A stretch of 64,000 bases of DNA from positions 2,356,001 through 2,420,000 of the forward strand of contig NZ_JAUSXG010000001.1 of the NCBI RefSeq assembly GCF_030815855.1, in the 5' to 3' direction. This document shows positions 26,957 through 35,059 of this stretch, piece by piece (position 1 is the stretch's first letter; each line of letters begins with the position of its first letter). The notes under the pieces are model-generated. The model was given only the letters and a program-made list of their open reading frames with translations, made no database searches and was not told the origin of the DNA. Made by a program: the position numbers and the translations under genes. Source of the DNA: Variovorax paradoxus. GTDB taxonomy: Bacteria > Pseudomonadota > Gammaproteobacteria > Burkholderiales > Burkholderiaceae_C.

Positions 26957-27778
26957 TCAGCCATTGGAGACTTTCAGCGGCGTCATCCCCATCATGGCTT
27001 CCATCACCTTGCGGCTGGGCCACAGGTCGGCGATCTCCGCCGCGGTGGCTTGCACGTCGGGCGCGATGGCGGCGATGCGCTCCGGCGGAAGTCGCGCCAC
27101 GGGACCGGCCACGCTGACGGTGCCGATCGCGCGGCGGCTTTGCGGATCCACGATGGCGCAGCCCACCGCGCACGTGCCAGGCTCCCCTTCCTCGATGGAC
27201 GTGCCGTAGCCGCGTTCGCGCGTCAGCGCAAGTTCGGCCAGCAGGCTCGCCTCGTCGCGCACGATGGGCCTGCCGAACCGGGAAGGCACGACGAAGCCGC
27301 GCGCCTTCACCAGTGCCACCGCCTGTGCGTCGTCCAGCGTTGCGAGCCAGGCCTTGCCGGTCGACGTGGCGTGCAGCACCACGGGCTGGCCCATGTCGGG
27401 GTCGTAACGCAGGCCGGACAGCGCACCTTGGGCCTTGGCGATCCAGATCAGCGCATCGTCTTCCACCAACGCCAGGCGCACCAGTTCGCCGGTACGCGCG
27501 GCGAGCCGGTCCAGGGAGGGCTGGCAAATCTCCGTGATGCCCGAGGCCGCGAGGAAGCGAAAGCCGATGGCGGCCAGCTTCACGGTCATGCGGTAGCGCT
27601 GGCTGTACTCGTCCTGCACTGCCAGCCCGCGCCCTACCAGGACGGAGAGCAACCGGTGCACGGCGCTCTTGGGCAGATCCAGCCGCCGCGAGATATCGCT
27701 GATCGGCAAGCCTTGGGGGTGATCGGCCAGCAGCGTGAGGATGTCCAGAACGCGCTCGATCATGTCGCCAGTGGCCAC
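26957..27778 (-). CDS. IclR-family transcriptional regulator
   Basis: 273 residues from GTG 27778, chosen because AGGAG lies seven bases before it; ATG starts exist upstream and five codons downstream. N-terminal winged HTH (ISDISRRLDLPKSAVHRLLSVLV) and a C-terminal effector domain (GKAWLATLDD, YGTSIEEGEPGTCAVGCAI, GTVSVAGP). IclR proteins sense small organic acids and control catabolic operons. Divergent from the permease operon, with two 15-bp palindromes between; probably controls both operons and itself. Confidence 0.92.
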   Translation of the reverse strand: MATGDMIERVLDILTLLADHPQGLPISDISRRLDLPKSAVHRLLSVLVGRGLAVQDEYSQRYRMTVKLAAIGFRFLAASGITEICQPSLDRLAARTGELVRLALVEDDALIWIAKAQGALSGLRYDPDMGQPVVLHATSTGKAWLATLDDAQAVALVKARGFVVPSRFGRPIVRDEASLLAELALTRERGYGTSIEEGEPGTCAVGCAIVDPQSRRAIGTVSVAGPVARLPPERIAAIAPDVQATAAEIADLWPSRKVMEAMMGMTPLKVSNG

Positions 27779-27795
27779 GGAAAATCTCCTAAAGC

Positions 27796-27810
27796 TAGAA
27801 CGTGGTTCCA
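27796..27810. promoter_or_regulatory. Candidate IclR operator, copy 1
   Basis: TAGAACGTGGTTCCA, the reverse complement of TGGAACCACGTTCTA. It is just upstream of the AGGAG and GTG of the regulator gene. The same imperfect palindrome recurs at 27880-27894 in the opposite orientation. Confidence 0.6.
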
Positions 27811-27879
27811 ATTTATCACGCTATTCGGGCCTCGAACCAAGGGTTTTCCTCGTTACAGGCGCCAAATAAGCAAATACAG

Positions 27880-27894
27880 TGGAACGATGTTCTA
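27880..27894. promoter_or_regulatory. Candidate IclR operator, copy 2
   Basis: TGGAACGATGTTCTA, matching the other copy at 13 of 15 positions (consensus TGGAACSAYGTTCTA, G follows both). It ends 16 bp before the permease start. The two centres are 84 bp apart, eight DNA turns, which suits looping or cooperative binding by an IclR dimer or tetramer. Confidence 0.6.
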
Positions 27895-27910
27895 GATGAG
27901 GTCGCCTTTT

Positions 27911-28822
27911 ATGAATGCCATTCCTCACCCGGCTACAGTGACAGTGATGCAGGCCGACCCTCGGCCGTCGGGCTTCTGGGCGCTTTTCGCCTGGTTTGCG
28001 CCAGCCGTCGCCGTGCTGCTCGCCGTCACGCTCTACCCCACAGGCGTGGTGCTGTGGCTGAGCGTCCACCGCACGCGTCTCTATGAAGTGGTGGAAGGCG
28101 TGGGCCTGGCGAACTATGTCTCGGTGATCACCTCTCCCGCCTTCCTCGAACTCAGCCTGAACTCCCTGCTGTACGTGTTCGGCGCGCTGGCCGTGGTGCT
28201 GCCTCTGGGTCTGGCCAGCGCCCTTGCGCTGCAGAACATTGCGCGCGGCGCTGCATATGTGCGCACCCTGCTGTTGCTGCCCTGGACGCTCTCCATGGGT
28301 GTGGTGGGCTGCTTCTGGCTGTGGCTGCTCAATCCCTCGTACGGGCCCATGAGCTATCTGATGCGGTCCCTGGGCATGGAGCCCGGCCTGATGCTGGGCG
28401 ACCCTTCGCTGGCGCTCGTGCTCGTCATCCTGGTCACCGCGTGGTGGTCCTTCCCCTACGTGATGGTGATGATGAGCGCCTCGCTGCAAAGCATCCCGGC
28501 GGAGCTGTACGAGGCGATCGACATCGACGGGGGCGGCCTGCGCGCGCGCCTGCGCCATGCCGTGTGGCCGCACATCGCGCCCACGCTGGGCAGTACCGCG
28601 CTGGCGCTGGGCATCCTCTATCTCACGCTCATCACGCTGATCCTGGTGCTCACCGGCGGCGGGCCGCTGGGCTCGACCGCCACCTGGAGCTTCGAAGTGT
28701 TCTCCAGCGCTTTCCGCTCGGTGGACCTGTCGCCTTCGTCGGTCATCTCCGTCGTGGTGCTCGCTGTCAATCTCTTCCTTGGCTACCTTTACACGCGGCT
28801 CACCGGCCGCGTCTCGGGCTGA
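27911..28822 (+). CDS. Sugar-type ABC transporter permease (MalF/UgpA type)
   Basis: 303 residues from ATG 27911, chosen because GAGGT lies eight bases upstream; an in-frame ATG at 27896 lacks one. Six predicted membrane segments and the EAA loop YEAIDIDGGGLRARLRHAVWPHI that docks to the ATPase. First gene of the divergent operon; its ATPase is encoded on the other strand. Confidence 0.9.
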   Translation: MNAIPHPATVTVMQADPRPSGFWALFAWFAPAVAVLLAVTLYPTGVVLWLSVHRTRLYEVVEGVGLANYVSVITSPAFLELSLNSLLYVFGALAVVLPLGLASALALQNIARGAAYVRTLLLLPWTLSMGVVGCFWLWLLNPSYGPMSYLMRSLGMEPGLMLGDPSLALVLVILVTAWWSFPYVMVMMSASLQSIPAELYEAIDIDGGGLRARLRHAVWPHIAPTLGSTALALGILYLTLITLILVLTGGGPLGSTATWSFEVFSSAFRSVDLSPSSVISVVVLAVNLFLGYLYTRLTGRVSG

Positions 28823-28827
28823 ACATC

Positions 28828-29661
28828 ATGCATATCCGCCGTTCCGAAAAAATGCTGTCCTGGGCCGTGCTGACGGCCTTGGTACTGGTCGTGCTGATCC
28901 CGCTGTCCTGGGCGGTGCTCACCTCCCTCAAGAGCGAGGCCAGCGTCATGGCCTACCCGCCCACCTTCTTCCCTACCGAGCCCAGCCTCTCGGCGTACAA
29001 GGCGGTGTTCCGCAACGAGACCTTCGGCTCCGACCTGTTCAACTCGGTGCTGTACGCGGTCGGCGCGGTCGCGCTGGCGGTAGTGCTGTCCGCGCCCGCC
29101 GGCTACGCGGCTTCACGCTTCGAATTCCGCGGCAAGCGCACCGTGATGCTGCTGATCCTGTCCACGTCCATGATCCCCGGCGTTGCGCTGCTGGTGCCGA
29201 CCTACTTCCTGCTGGACGCGCTGGGCCTGTTGAACAACGCCGCGGTCATCATCGTGGTGCAGGCCGCGCGCCTGGTGCCGCAGACGGTGTGGTTCATGCA
29301 GAACTTCGTGGACGCCGTGCCGCGCGAACTGGACGAGGCCACCCAGGTGGACGGCGCCAATCACTGGCAAACCTTCACCAAGGTCATCCTGCCGCTGGTG
29401 CGGCCCGGTATCGCCGCAAGCGCGGTCATCGGCATGGTCACGACCTGGAACGACTACATCACCGTGGCCGCGTTCGCGCCCGAGGTCGCGCACCGCACGC
29501 TGCAGGTGGCCCTGGTCAACCAGGTGTTCGACAGCATCGGCATCACCTGGTCCTACGTCATGGCCTACGCCGTGGTGTCCTCCCTTCCCATCGTCGCCAT
29601 CTTCGTGCTGGCGCAGCGATGGTTCATCAGCGGCCTGACCGCCGGCGCCGTCAAAGGCTAG
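28828..29661 (+). CDS. Sugar-type ABC transporter permease (MalG/UgpE type)
   Basis: 277 residues from ATG 28828, six bases past the previous stop. Predicted membrane segments begin at MLSWAVLTALVLVVLIPLSWAV; the EAA-like loop is LDEATQVDGANHWQTFTKVILPLVRPG; it ends SGLTAGAVKG, typical of MalG-type permeases. Pairs with the preceding permease. Confidence 0.92.
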   Translation: MHIRRSEKMLSWAVLTALVLVVLIPLSWAVLTSLKSEASVMAYPPTFFPTEPSLSAYKAVFRNETFGSDLFNSVLYAVGAVALAVVLSAPAGYAASRFEFRGKRTVMLLILSTSMIPGVALLVPTYFLLDALGLLNNAAVIIVVQAARLVPQTVWFMQNFVDAVPRELDEATQVDGANHWQTFTKVILPLVRPGIAASAVIGMVTTWNDYITVAAFAPEVAHRTLQVALVNQVFDSIGITWSYVMAYAVVSSLPIVAIFVLAQRWFISGLTAGAVKG

Positions 29662-29710
29662 TCCACCCCGCGCGCACTTCCAACATGCGCACTCAAACCA
29701 GGAGACCCAC

Positions 29711-31033
29711 ATGAACGAGCAGAAACCAGCAGGCATGAACGAAGACAAACCCGCGCCCCGTACGAGCCGGCGCATCTTCCTGGGTGGCATGGCCGCCGTG
29801 CTGGGCGCACCCGCGGGCCGGGCCTTCGCGCAGACCACCGAGACCATCGCCTACGACACCTTTCTCGACCCGGCCAACGCCAAAGACCCGCGTGCGGCGG
29901 CGCAGACGCAGATGATCGCGGCCTTCGAGGCCAGTCAGCCGCGCGTGAAGGTGCGCGTGGTGGTGGACCCCGCCGGGCAAAACGGCGTGCGCGCGGCGCG
30001 CGCCAAGTCGGACAGCCCCGACGTCATCCGCGTGAACAACTTCCAGATGCCCGAGTTCGTGTCCACAGGCTCCGTGCTGGCCATCGACGAGCTGATCGCG
30101 CGCGACAAGGTAGACACCACGGACTGGCTGATCGGCATGGACCAGACGCGCGTCAACGGCAAGATCTGGGGCCTGCAGCAGGACTATCGCATTCCGATCT
30201 TCGTCTACCGCAAGAGCAAGTTCGACGAGGCGAAGATTGCGACACCGCCGCGCACGTACGGGGAAGTGAGCGCGCTCGGCCCGCTGCTGACCAGGCAGAA
30301 CCAGATGGCCTACGGCGTCCCTATCGGCCTGAGTGGCGGGATCGGCGGCGCGCAGGCGTTCATGGAGTTCATCGTGAGCTCCATCGTTGCTGGCAACAGC
30401 GACCCGTTCTTCGCGCCCAACGGCCGCGAGATCGGCTTCAGCGAGAAGCGGCTGCTGCTGGCCGCCACCATCGTCAAGGACCTGTTCCAGAAGAAAGCGG
30501 CGACACCCGTGAGCCTGCAGTTCGCGTACAACGAACTCCAGGATGGGATGCGGGCGGGCACGGTGGCCTCCGCCACCTTCGGGCTGTACCGCTACCGTGG
30601 CCTGAAGGCCGCCGTGGCCGACGACCTGGCTTGGGCACCGGCCCCTTCGGTGGAGCCTGACGACAAGCACGCGGTGTACGGTTTCCAGATGTGCATCAAC
30701 CGCCATTCGCCGCGCCAGGGCGGTGCATGGGAGTTCGTCAAGTTCATGGCCAGCCCGGCCGCCCAGGCGATCGCCGCGCGGGGCGGCGAAGTGGTGGCGC
30801 GCGCCAGTGCCTACAAGGACCCCTACTTCAAGACGCCGGAAGCCGAGGACCAACTGGGCTGGAAGGCGCTGGTGGAAAAACGCGGCCGCATGGTGAACTA
30901 CTCCGTCATCCAGTCGACATTCAACCAGATCTGCGGCGAAGCCTTCCAGCGCATGATCCTGAAGGACTTGGCGCCTGCAGCCGTGGCGCTCGAGGTGCGC
31001 ACCCGCTATACCGAAGCCCTGGCCAAAGCATGA
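29711..31033 (+). CDS. ABC transporter extracellular substrate-binding protein, family 1
   Basis: 440 residues. The N-terminus carries a twin-arginine signal (TSRRIFLGGMAAVLGAPAGRAFAQ), so export is probably by Tat in folded form. The body is a cluster B solute receptor (ASQPRVKVRVVVDPAGQN, VIRVNNFQMPEF, YGVPIGLSGGIGG, WEFVKFMASPAAQAIA). The ligand is not evident; the neighbouring catabolic genes suggest a polyhydroxylated or alicyclic acid. Stop overlaps the next ATG. Confidence 0.9.
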   Translation: MNEQKPAGMNEDKPAPRTSRRIFLGGMAAVLGAPAGRAFAQTTETIAYDTFLDPANAKDPRAAAQTQMIAAFEASQPRVKVRVVVDPAGQNGVRAARAKSDSPDVIRVNNFQMPEFVSTGSVLAIDELIARDKVDTTDWLIGMDQTRVNGKIWGLQQDYRIPIFVYRKSKFDEAKIATPPRTYGEVSALGPLLTRQNQMAYGVPIGLSGGIGGAQAFMEFIVSSIVAGNSDPFFAPNGREIGFSEKRLLLAATIVKDLFQKKAATPVSLQFAYNELQDGMRAGTVASATFGLYRYRGLKAAVADDLAWAPAPSVEPDDKHAVYGFQMCINRHSPRQGGAWEFVKFMASPAAQAIAARGGEVVARASAYKDPYFKTPEAEDQLGWKALVEKRGRMVNYSVIQSTFNQICGEAFQRMILKDLAPAAVALEVRTRYTEALAKA

Positions 31034-31824
31034 TGCCGCATGTCACAGGATCGACCCGGCTCTACGGGCTGGTGGGCGATCCGCTGACGACAGCCAAGTC
31101 GCCCGAATTATTGAACCGGCTCTTTGTCGACAAGCGCGCAGACGCAGTGTGCATCCCGTTCGTGGTCAAGGGTGATGACCTGCCCGCATTCGTCACCGGC
31201 GCACGGGCGTTGGCCAATCTCTCCGGCGTGCTGGTCACGATGCCTCACAAGCAACGGATGCTGGCCTTTGTCGACGAACTGCATCCGACGGCTCGCCAGG
31301 TCGGCGCACTCAACGTCATCCGTTGCGACAAGGATGGGCGCTGGGTCGGTGCCATATTCGATGGCCTCGGTTGCGTGCTTGGCATGCAGTGGGAGGGCAA
31401 CCACCCGGCGAACAAGTCCGTTCTTCTGGTCGGCGCCGGCGGTGCCGGAAGAGCGATCGCGTTCGCGGTCGCAGCCGCAGGCGCCCGGACATTGACCATC
31501 TCCGATGTCGACGGGCATCGTGCGGACGACCTCGCCAGATCCGTCGCCGCCGCGACCGGTTGCACCACACATTCCGGCCCACCCGATCCACACGGATTCG
31601 AGATCGTCATCAATGCCACGCCGCTGGGCATGAACGCGACAGACGCCATGCCCGTGGACCCCGAACGGCTCGCGCTCGGCAGCGTCGTCGTAGACATCAT
31701 CAATGCGCCCGAGCCGACGCCGCTTTGCCGCGCCGCCCACGCGCGCGGTTGCCGTACGCAAGGCGGACGCCCGATGCATGAAGGGCAGGCTCTGCATGCC
31801 CTGCGCTTTCTTGGATTCGACTAG
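31030..31824 (+). CDS. Shikimate dehydrogenase-like protein
   Basis: 264 residues from ATG 31030 overlapping the receptor gene stop (a second ATG follows at 31033). AroE layout: YGLVGDPLTTAKSPELLN, GVLVTMPHKQRML with the catalytic Lys, IFDGLGCVLGM in place of the usual NTDxxG, GAGGAGRAIAFA for NADP, NATPLGMN, and GRPMHEGQALHALRFLG. It oxidises or reduces a shikimate/quinate-like substrate. The setting in a transporter operon argues for catabolism rather than aromatic amino acid synthesis. Confidence 0.85.
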   Translation: MMPHVTGSTRLYGLVGDPLTTAKSPELLNRLFVDKRADAVCIPFVVKGDDLPAFVTGARALANLSGVLVTMPHKQRMLAFVDELHPTARQVGALNVIRCDKDGRWVGAIFDGLGCVLGMQWEGNHPANKSVLLVGAGGAGRAIAFAVAAAGARTLTISDVDGHRADDLARSVAAATGCTTHSGPPDPHGFEIVINATPLGMNATDAMPVDPERLALGSVVVDIINAPEPTPLCRAAHARGCRTQGGRPMHEGQALHALRFLGFD

Positions 31825-31899
31825 CGACCTGACGGGAAGTCACTACCGGACGGGTCCGAAACCACGCAGTTGTGGCCATCTGAATGAAAGGAAGATGTC

Positions 31900-31968
31900 A
31901 TGAATAGGGTTTCCAGGGTTGCCGCAGCATTCGGTGCGGCTGGCTGCACGAGGGGAGAATACGCATGA
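31900..31968 (+). CDS. Possible 22-residue leader peptide before the Gfo/Idh gene
   Basis: GAAAGGAAG precedes an ATG at 31900; the frame (MNRVSRVAAAFGAAGC...) ends in a TGA that overlaps the next ATG at 31965. The ribosome site plus ATGA joint suggest translational coupling. Another ATG six bases earlier gives only two codons. No family; could be chance. Confidence 0.25.
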   Translation: MNRVSRVAAAFGAAGCTRGEYA

Positions 31969-32984
31969 AAGTTGCATTGCTGGAAGCCAGCCATTGGCAT
32001 GTCCCGCTCTATCTTGATGCGCTCGAGGCGCCCGGGATCGAGGTGGTCGCCGTCTCGGATGCGGAGCACGTCAAGGGAGAGTCGATTGCCGCGCGATTCG
32101 GCTGTACGCTGTATTCGTCGGCCTATGAACTGCTAGAGCGCGAGGAAGTCGATTTCGCGTTTGTGTTCGGTCGGCATTCCGAAATGCCGACGCTCGCCGA
32201 AGCGGTGATTGCGCGGCGAATTCCATTTGCGCTGGAGAAGCCCTGCGGCGTCAACATGTCGCAGGTGAGCCGGCTGCGGAAACTGACCGAGGAAGCCGAT
32301 CTTTATTGCGCGGTCCCGCTCATCTTTCGCATGAGCGACCTGCTCAACGCAGTCAACGGTGCCGAGGGCCGTGTCCCGTCGGACTTCAACTACATGTCCT
32401 TCCGGTTCATCGTCGGTCCGCCCGGCCGCTACGAAGCTGCAGGCGCAGGCTGGGCGCTCGACCCCGCGTTTTCCGGCGGCGGTTCCACGATCAATGTCGC
32501 GACGCACTTCATCGACCTCTTCAGATTGCTGACCGGCAAGGAAGTCACACGCGTCTCGGCGACCATGAACGCCAGGACGCACCGGCGTGAGGTTGAAGAC
32601 TATTCGTTGCTGACGATGCAAACCGAAGATGGCGTGATCGGTCTCGTGGAGACCGGCTACAGCTTCCCCAGTACCCCTGACGAGCAGCGCGAGTTCTCGT
32701 TCACCCTTGCATCCGATCGCATGTACGCGAAATCGGGCCCCGACCGGATCGAGATCCGAGACCGAACCAATCTCGCCGCCGGCACCCGGAGTCTGCGTCT
32801 CGAACTGGACACCGACGCCTACTACCCCTTGTTCGTCAAGCGGGTCCTTGCCGAATGTCGCACGGGTGCGAAGCCGATCGCGTCATTGCGCGACGCCGAG
32901 GCAATGATGCAGGTCATGGACGCGGCCTACGCTTCGGCTCGGCAAGGCGGCGCGCTCCAGACGCTTGCGCCGATTGTTGCGTGA
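31965..32984 (+). CDS. Gfo/Idh/MocA-family oxidoreductase
   Basis: 339 residues. Rossmann N-terminus (MKVALLEASHWHVPLYLDAL..., IEVVAVSDAEHV), the conserved ALEKPCGVNMSQV with the EKP motif, and a C-terminal alpha/beta domain with GGGSTINVATHFIDLFRLLTG. The N-terminal glycine motif is altered (LEASHWH instead of GxGxxG), so cofactor binding may differ. Family members act on sugars or inositol derivatives with NAD(P). Sixth-position gene of the IclR-controlled plus-strand set. Confidence 0.88.
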   Translation: MKVALLEASHWHVPLYLDALEAPGIEVVAVSDAEHVKGESIAARFGCTLYSSAYELLEREEVDFAFVFGRHSEMPTLAEAVIARRIPFALEKPCGVNMSQVSRLRKLTEEADLYCAVPLIFRMSDLLNAVNGAEGRVPSDFNYMSFRFIVGPPGRYEAAGAGWALDPAFSGGGSTINVATHFIDLFRLLTGKEVTRVSATMNARTHRREVEDYSLLTMQTEDGVIGLVETGYSFPSTPDEQREFSFTLASDRMYAKSGPDRIEIRDRTNLAAGTRSLRLELDTDAYYPLFVKRVLAECRTGAKPIASLRDAEAMMQVMDAAYASARQGGALQTLAPIVA

Positions 32985-33071
32985 TCCGACCAACCGCCCA
33001 TCCATCGCCACCTGCGCCAGCGCCGTGCATCTTGACAGCACTCGCTGGCCAATCAGCTGAAAGGAAATCCA

Positions 33072-33500
33072 ATGAGCAAGACTGCGCGATACCAGGGTCC
33101 ACTGCCGCTTGACCAGGCGAAATCCAAGTTTGTTCTCACGCCCCTCGAGGACACCCGCTTTCATCGGGATGGTCCTCGCTCGAATGTCGAGTATCGGGAT
33201 CTCGGAATGGCCGAGGCCTCGGGGGGCCGCATCAGCGCCAAGCACATCCGCGCTGTCCAGCCGTTCGGCAAGGAGACTGGTTGGCATTGGCACGACATGA
33301 CGGCGCACTTCGTGTACGTGCTGAAAGGCTGGGTCGAATTCCGATTTGACGGCATGCCCGAACCGGTGACCGTCGTTGCCGGCTCCTGCCTCAGCCAGCC
33401 CGCCGGCGTGGCGCACAACGTCATTCGCCAGTCCGACAACCTCGAGCTGATAGAGATCAACACGCCCGCGGACTATGTGACGGTCGAATGTCCTCCCTGA
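33072..33500 (+). CDS. Cupin-domain protein
   Basis: 142 residues with AAAGGAAA upstream. Cupin motif 1 is HWHDMTAHFVYVLKGWVEF (metal His pair and Glu-region altered), motif 2 is PAGVAHNVI. Small cupins in catabolic operons are isomerases, dioxygenases or binding proteins. It closes the plus-strand operon; its stop is followed by a convergent small gene. Confidence 0.83.
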   Translation: MSKTARYQGPLPLDQAKSKFVLTPLEDTRFHRDGPRSNVEYRDLGMAEASGGRISAKHIRAVQPFGKETGWHWHDMTAHFVYVLKGWVEFRFDGMPEPVTVVAGSCLSQPAGVAHNVIRQSDNLELIEINTPADYVTVECPP

Positions 33501-33528
33501 GCAGCCGCTGTTGGATTCCGCCTCGGCT

Positions 33529-33822
33529 TCAGCCCCGGCGGGTCGCGCTCGGGGTCTTCTCGCGCGGTTGATTGCTGTCCGACAACTGCTCCGATGGCGG
33601 GCCGAGTTCGCCACTGTCGGCGCCCGTGCTTTTTGAAGTCCCGCCACGCCGGGCGTTGTTGCCGGTGCCAGAGTAGATCTCGTCGTCGTCAAAATTGACT
33701 TCCGCTTCCGCGCCGGCGTCACCACCGCTCACGCGGCCGCGCGACGGCGGATTGGGGCCGTGAGGGCCGATCGGGTCGAGACGCCCCGCCTCATCGCCAG
33801 GATCTTGTGCTCGCTTGGGCAT
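33529..33822 (-). CDS. Small hydrophilic protein, unknown
   Basis: 97 residues from ATG 33822 with AAAGGAGT ideally placed. Composition is rich in Gly, Ser, Asp, Pro and Arg (EVNFDDDEIYSGTGNNARRGG), so it is probably disordered and cytoplasmic. No domain recognised. It lies downstream of the HTH regulator gene on the same strand, 147 bp away, and may be under the same repressor. Confidence 0.6.
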   Translation of the reverse strand: MPKRAQDPGDEAGRLDPIGPHGPNPPSRGRVSGGDAGAEAEVNFDDDEIYSGTGNNARRGGTSKSTGADSGELGPPSEQLSDSNQPREKTPSATRRG

Positions 33823-33969
33823 GCCTACTCCTTTCGTCGTTCGGGCAAAGATGCCAAAGATCAATGCTCGCTGCGGCGCAGTGGCGCTCTGTGGGCCAAT
33901 CGGGGCTGCCGCTGTAGGAGTTGCGCCCAAACCAACGGGTCGAGGCGGCGTCGTGATCGGAGGGACGCG

Positions 33970-34341
33970 TTACTTCTGCGGCGCCCCGTGCTCCAGCAAG
34001 ATGGTTCTCAGAGCGCGCTTGCCGCGCGCGTTCTGAGCTCTATAGGCTTGGCGAGCCAGCTCGATAAAGCGCTCCTCCCCAGGGTCCGGCAGCGGCTCAG
34101 CGCTTCGAGGCGCGTCGAGCCAGAGTGGCTCCCTTCCGCAACGACTTTCGATCTGCCGGGCCAGCTTGTCCGAGATGACGCGATCCTTCTTGATCTGGCT
34201 CCACATGCTTGCCGAGATCTGCAGCTTCTCTGCGAACTTGGCCGCGAGGCCCAACGGCTCTGCGCCGTTGGCGGCATGCTCCGCCACGAAGTCTCCGAAA
34301 AGGATCAGGACATTGTTGCGGCGAATGGCAGGAAGGGACAT
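33970..34341 (-). CDS. XRE-like HTH repressor
   Basis: 123 residues from ATG 34341; upstream codons in frame (55 of them) show no family character. The helix-turn-helix is LAAKFAEKLQISASMWSQIKKDRVISDKLARQIESRCG, followed by LWLD, a pattern seen in phage-type and plasmid-type XRE regulators. The C-terminus is basic (RGKRALRTILLEHG). A perfect GTAAAC-N3-GTTTAC palindrome lies 100 bp upstream, a natural operator for autoregulation. The gene stands directly left of the tRNA array. Confidence 0.72.
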   Translation of the reverse strand: MSLPAIRRNNVLILFGDFVAEHAANGAEPLGLAAKFAEKLQISASMWSQIKKDRVISDKLARQIESRCGREPLWLDAPRSAEPLPDPGEERFIELARQAYRAQNARGKRALRTILLEHGAPQK

Positions 34342-34440
34342 GCTTGAAGCGACAGAGCTGAATGTCGGCGCCGCGATGGACGGGAGCCGACGTGTAGCGA
34401 GAAAAAAACACAACGCCCAAAAAAAAGGTTGCGCGGCGCA

Positions 34441-34455
34441 GTAAACCGAGTTTAC
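34441..34455. promoter_or_regulatory. Palindromic operator candidate GTAAAC-CGA-GTTTAC
   Basis: A perfect inverted repeat of six bases around CGA, in an AT-rich stretch with two A-runs (34402-34408 and 34420-34427). It lies between the minus-strand XRE gene and a plus-strand small frame, so could govern both directions. Confidence 0.55.
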
Positions 34456-34542
34456 ATTACATCCATCGACGAAATTGCTTCGTCCCGTTTCTTCCGCAAC
34501 CAACTTCGATTCATCGAGAACTCGCCACCGACTGGAACCCCC

Positions 34543-34740
34543 GTGAAAGCAAACCTGAGCTCACTGAATATTCGACCCGCATCGGGCCGGGCGTTCGTGC
34601 GCGTCTCGTTTTGCGGTGCTCGCAGACTGACGACATCCAAGATGCATTTGCAGCTGAACTCCCTCCCCGCGATCCCGGCCAGCTTGTGGCTTGGACAGCA
34701 GTACGAGGATCAGCCGCACCCGGGTGGAGGTAGCGCGTAA
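34543..34740 (+). CDS. Possible small gene, 65 residues, unknown
   Basis: From GTG 34543 to TAA 34740 (MKANLSSLNIRPASGRAF...); the frame opens slightly earlier. It is followed within 30 bp by a strong terminator, which argues that some transcript runs through here on the plus strand. The ribosome site is weak and no family is recognised; it may instead be a noncoding transcript opposite the XRE promoter. Confidence 0.35.
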   Translation: MKANLSSLNIRPASGRAFVRVSFCGARRLTTSKMHLQLNSLPAIPASLWLGQQYEDQPHPGGGSA

Positions 34741-34767
34741 GCGCGCACCTTCCAAGCTCTCTCACCA

Positions 34768-34811
34768 GAGGCCCGGATTCCGAAATGGATTCCGGGCCTT
34801 TTTGTTTTTCA
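34768..34811 (+). terminator. Strong Rho-independent terminator
   Basis: Arms AGGCCCGGA (34769-34777) and TCCGGGCCT (34791-34799) with a 13-nt loop, then TTTTTTGTTTTT. It ends a plus-strand transcript before the tRNA array and therefore isolates the array from upstream transcription. Confidence 0.88.
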
Positions 34812-34981
34812 CCTGGCGGATCTCGATTCGCACACAACCGCGAATGGCACCTGGTGCCGGACGCCACGGCAGTGATCGCGCTGCCGTGAACTCACCCGCC
34901 GAGTGGCGCCGGTGGGTGATCCTTAAAAATTTGCCGCGGGTCGCGCTCCTCACTGGTGGAGCCAACGATTCGCAAAAAAAT

Positions 34982-35059
34982 GCAGCCGTAGCTCAGCCAG
35001 GTAGAGCGCAACGTCGCCAACGTTGAGGCCGAGGGATCGAAGCCCTCCGTGCTGCTCCA
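34982..35059 (+). tRNA. tRNA-Gly (GCC), non-canonical
   Basis: D-stem GCTC/GAGC, anticodon stem CAACG/CGTTG with loop TCGCCAA, T-stem GAGGG/CCCTC, encoded CCA. The anticodon is GCC. Position 33 is C instead of the near-universal U, the T-loop is ATCGAAG (A at 54), only five acceptor pairs form cleanly, and one extra base lies before the 3' acceptor strand. It may be decaying or inactive. First gene of the array. Confidence 0.65.

Noticed and set aside
31030..31824. Housekeeping aroE
   Set aside because: It overlaps an ABC receptor gene and has VTMPHK and FDGLG in place of the usual VTxPxK and NTDxxG surroundings; better read as a catabolic AroE-like enzyme.
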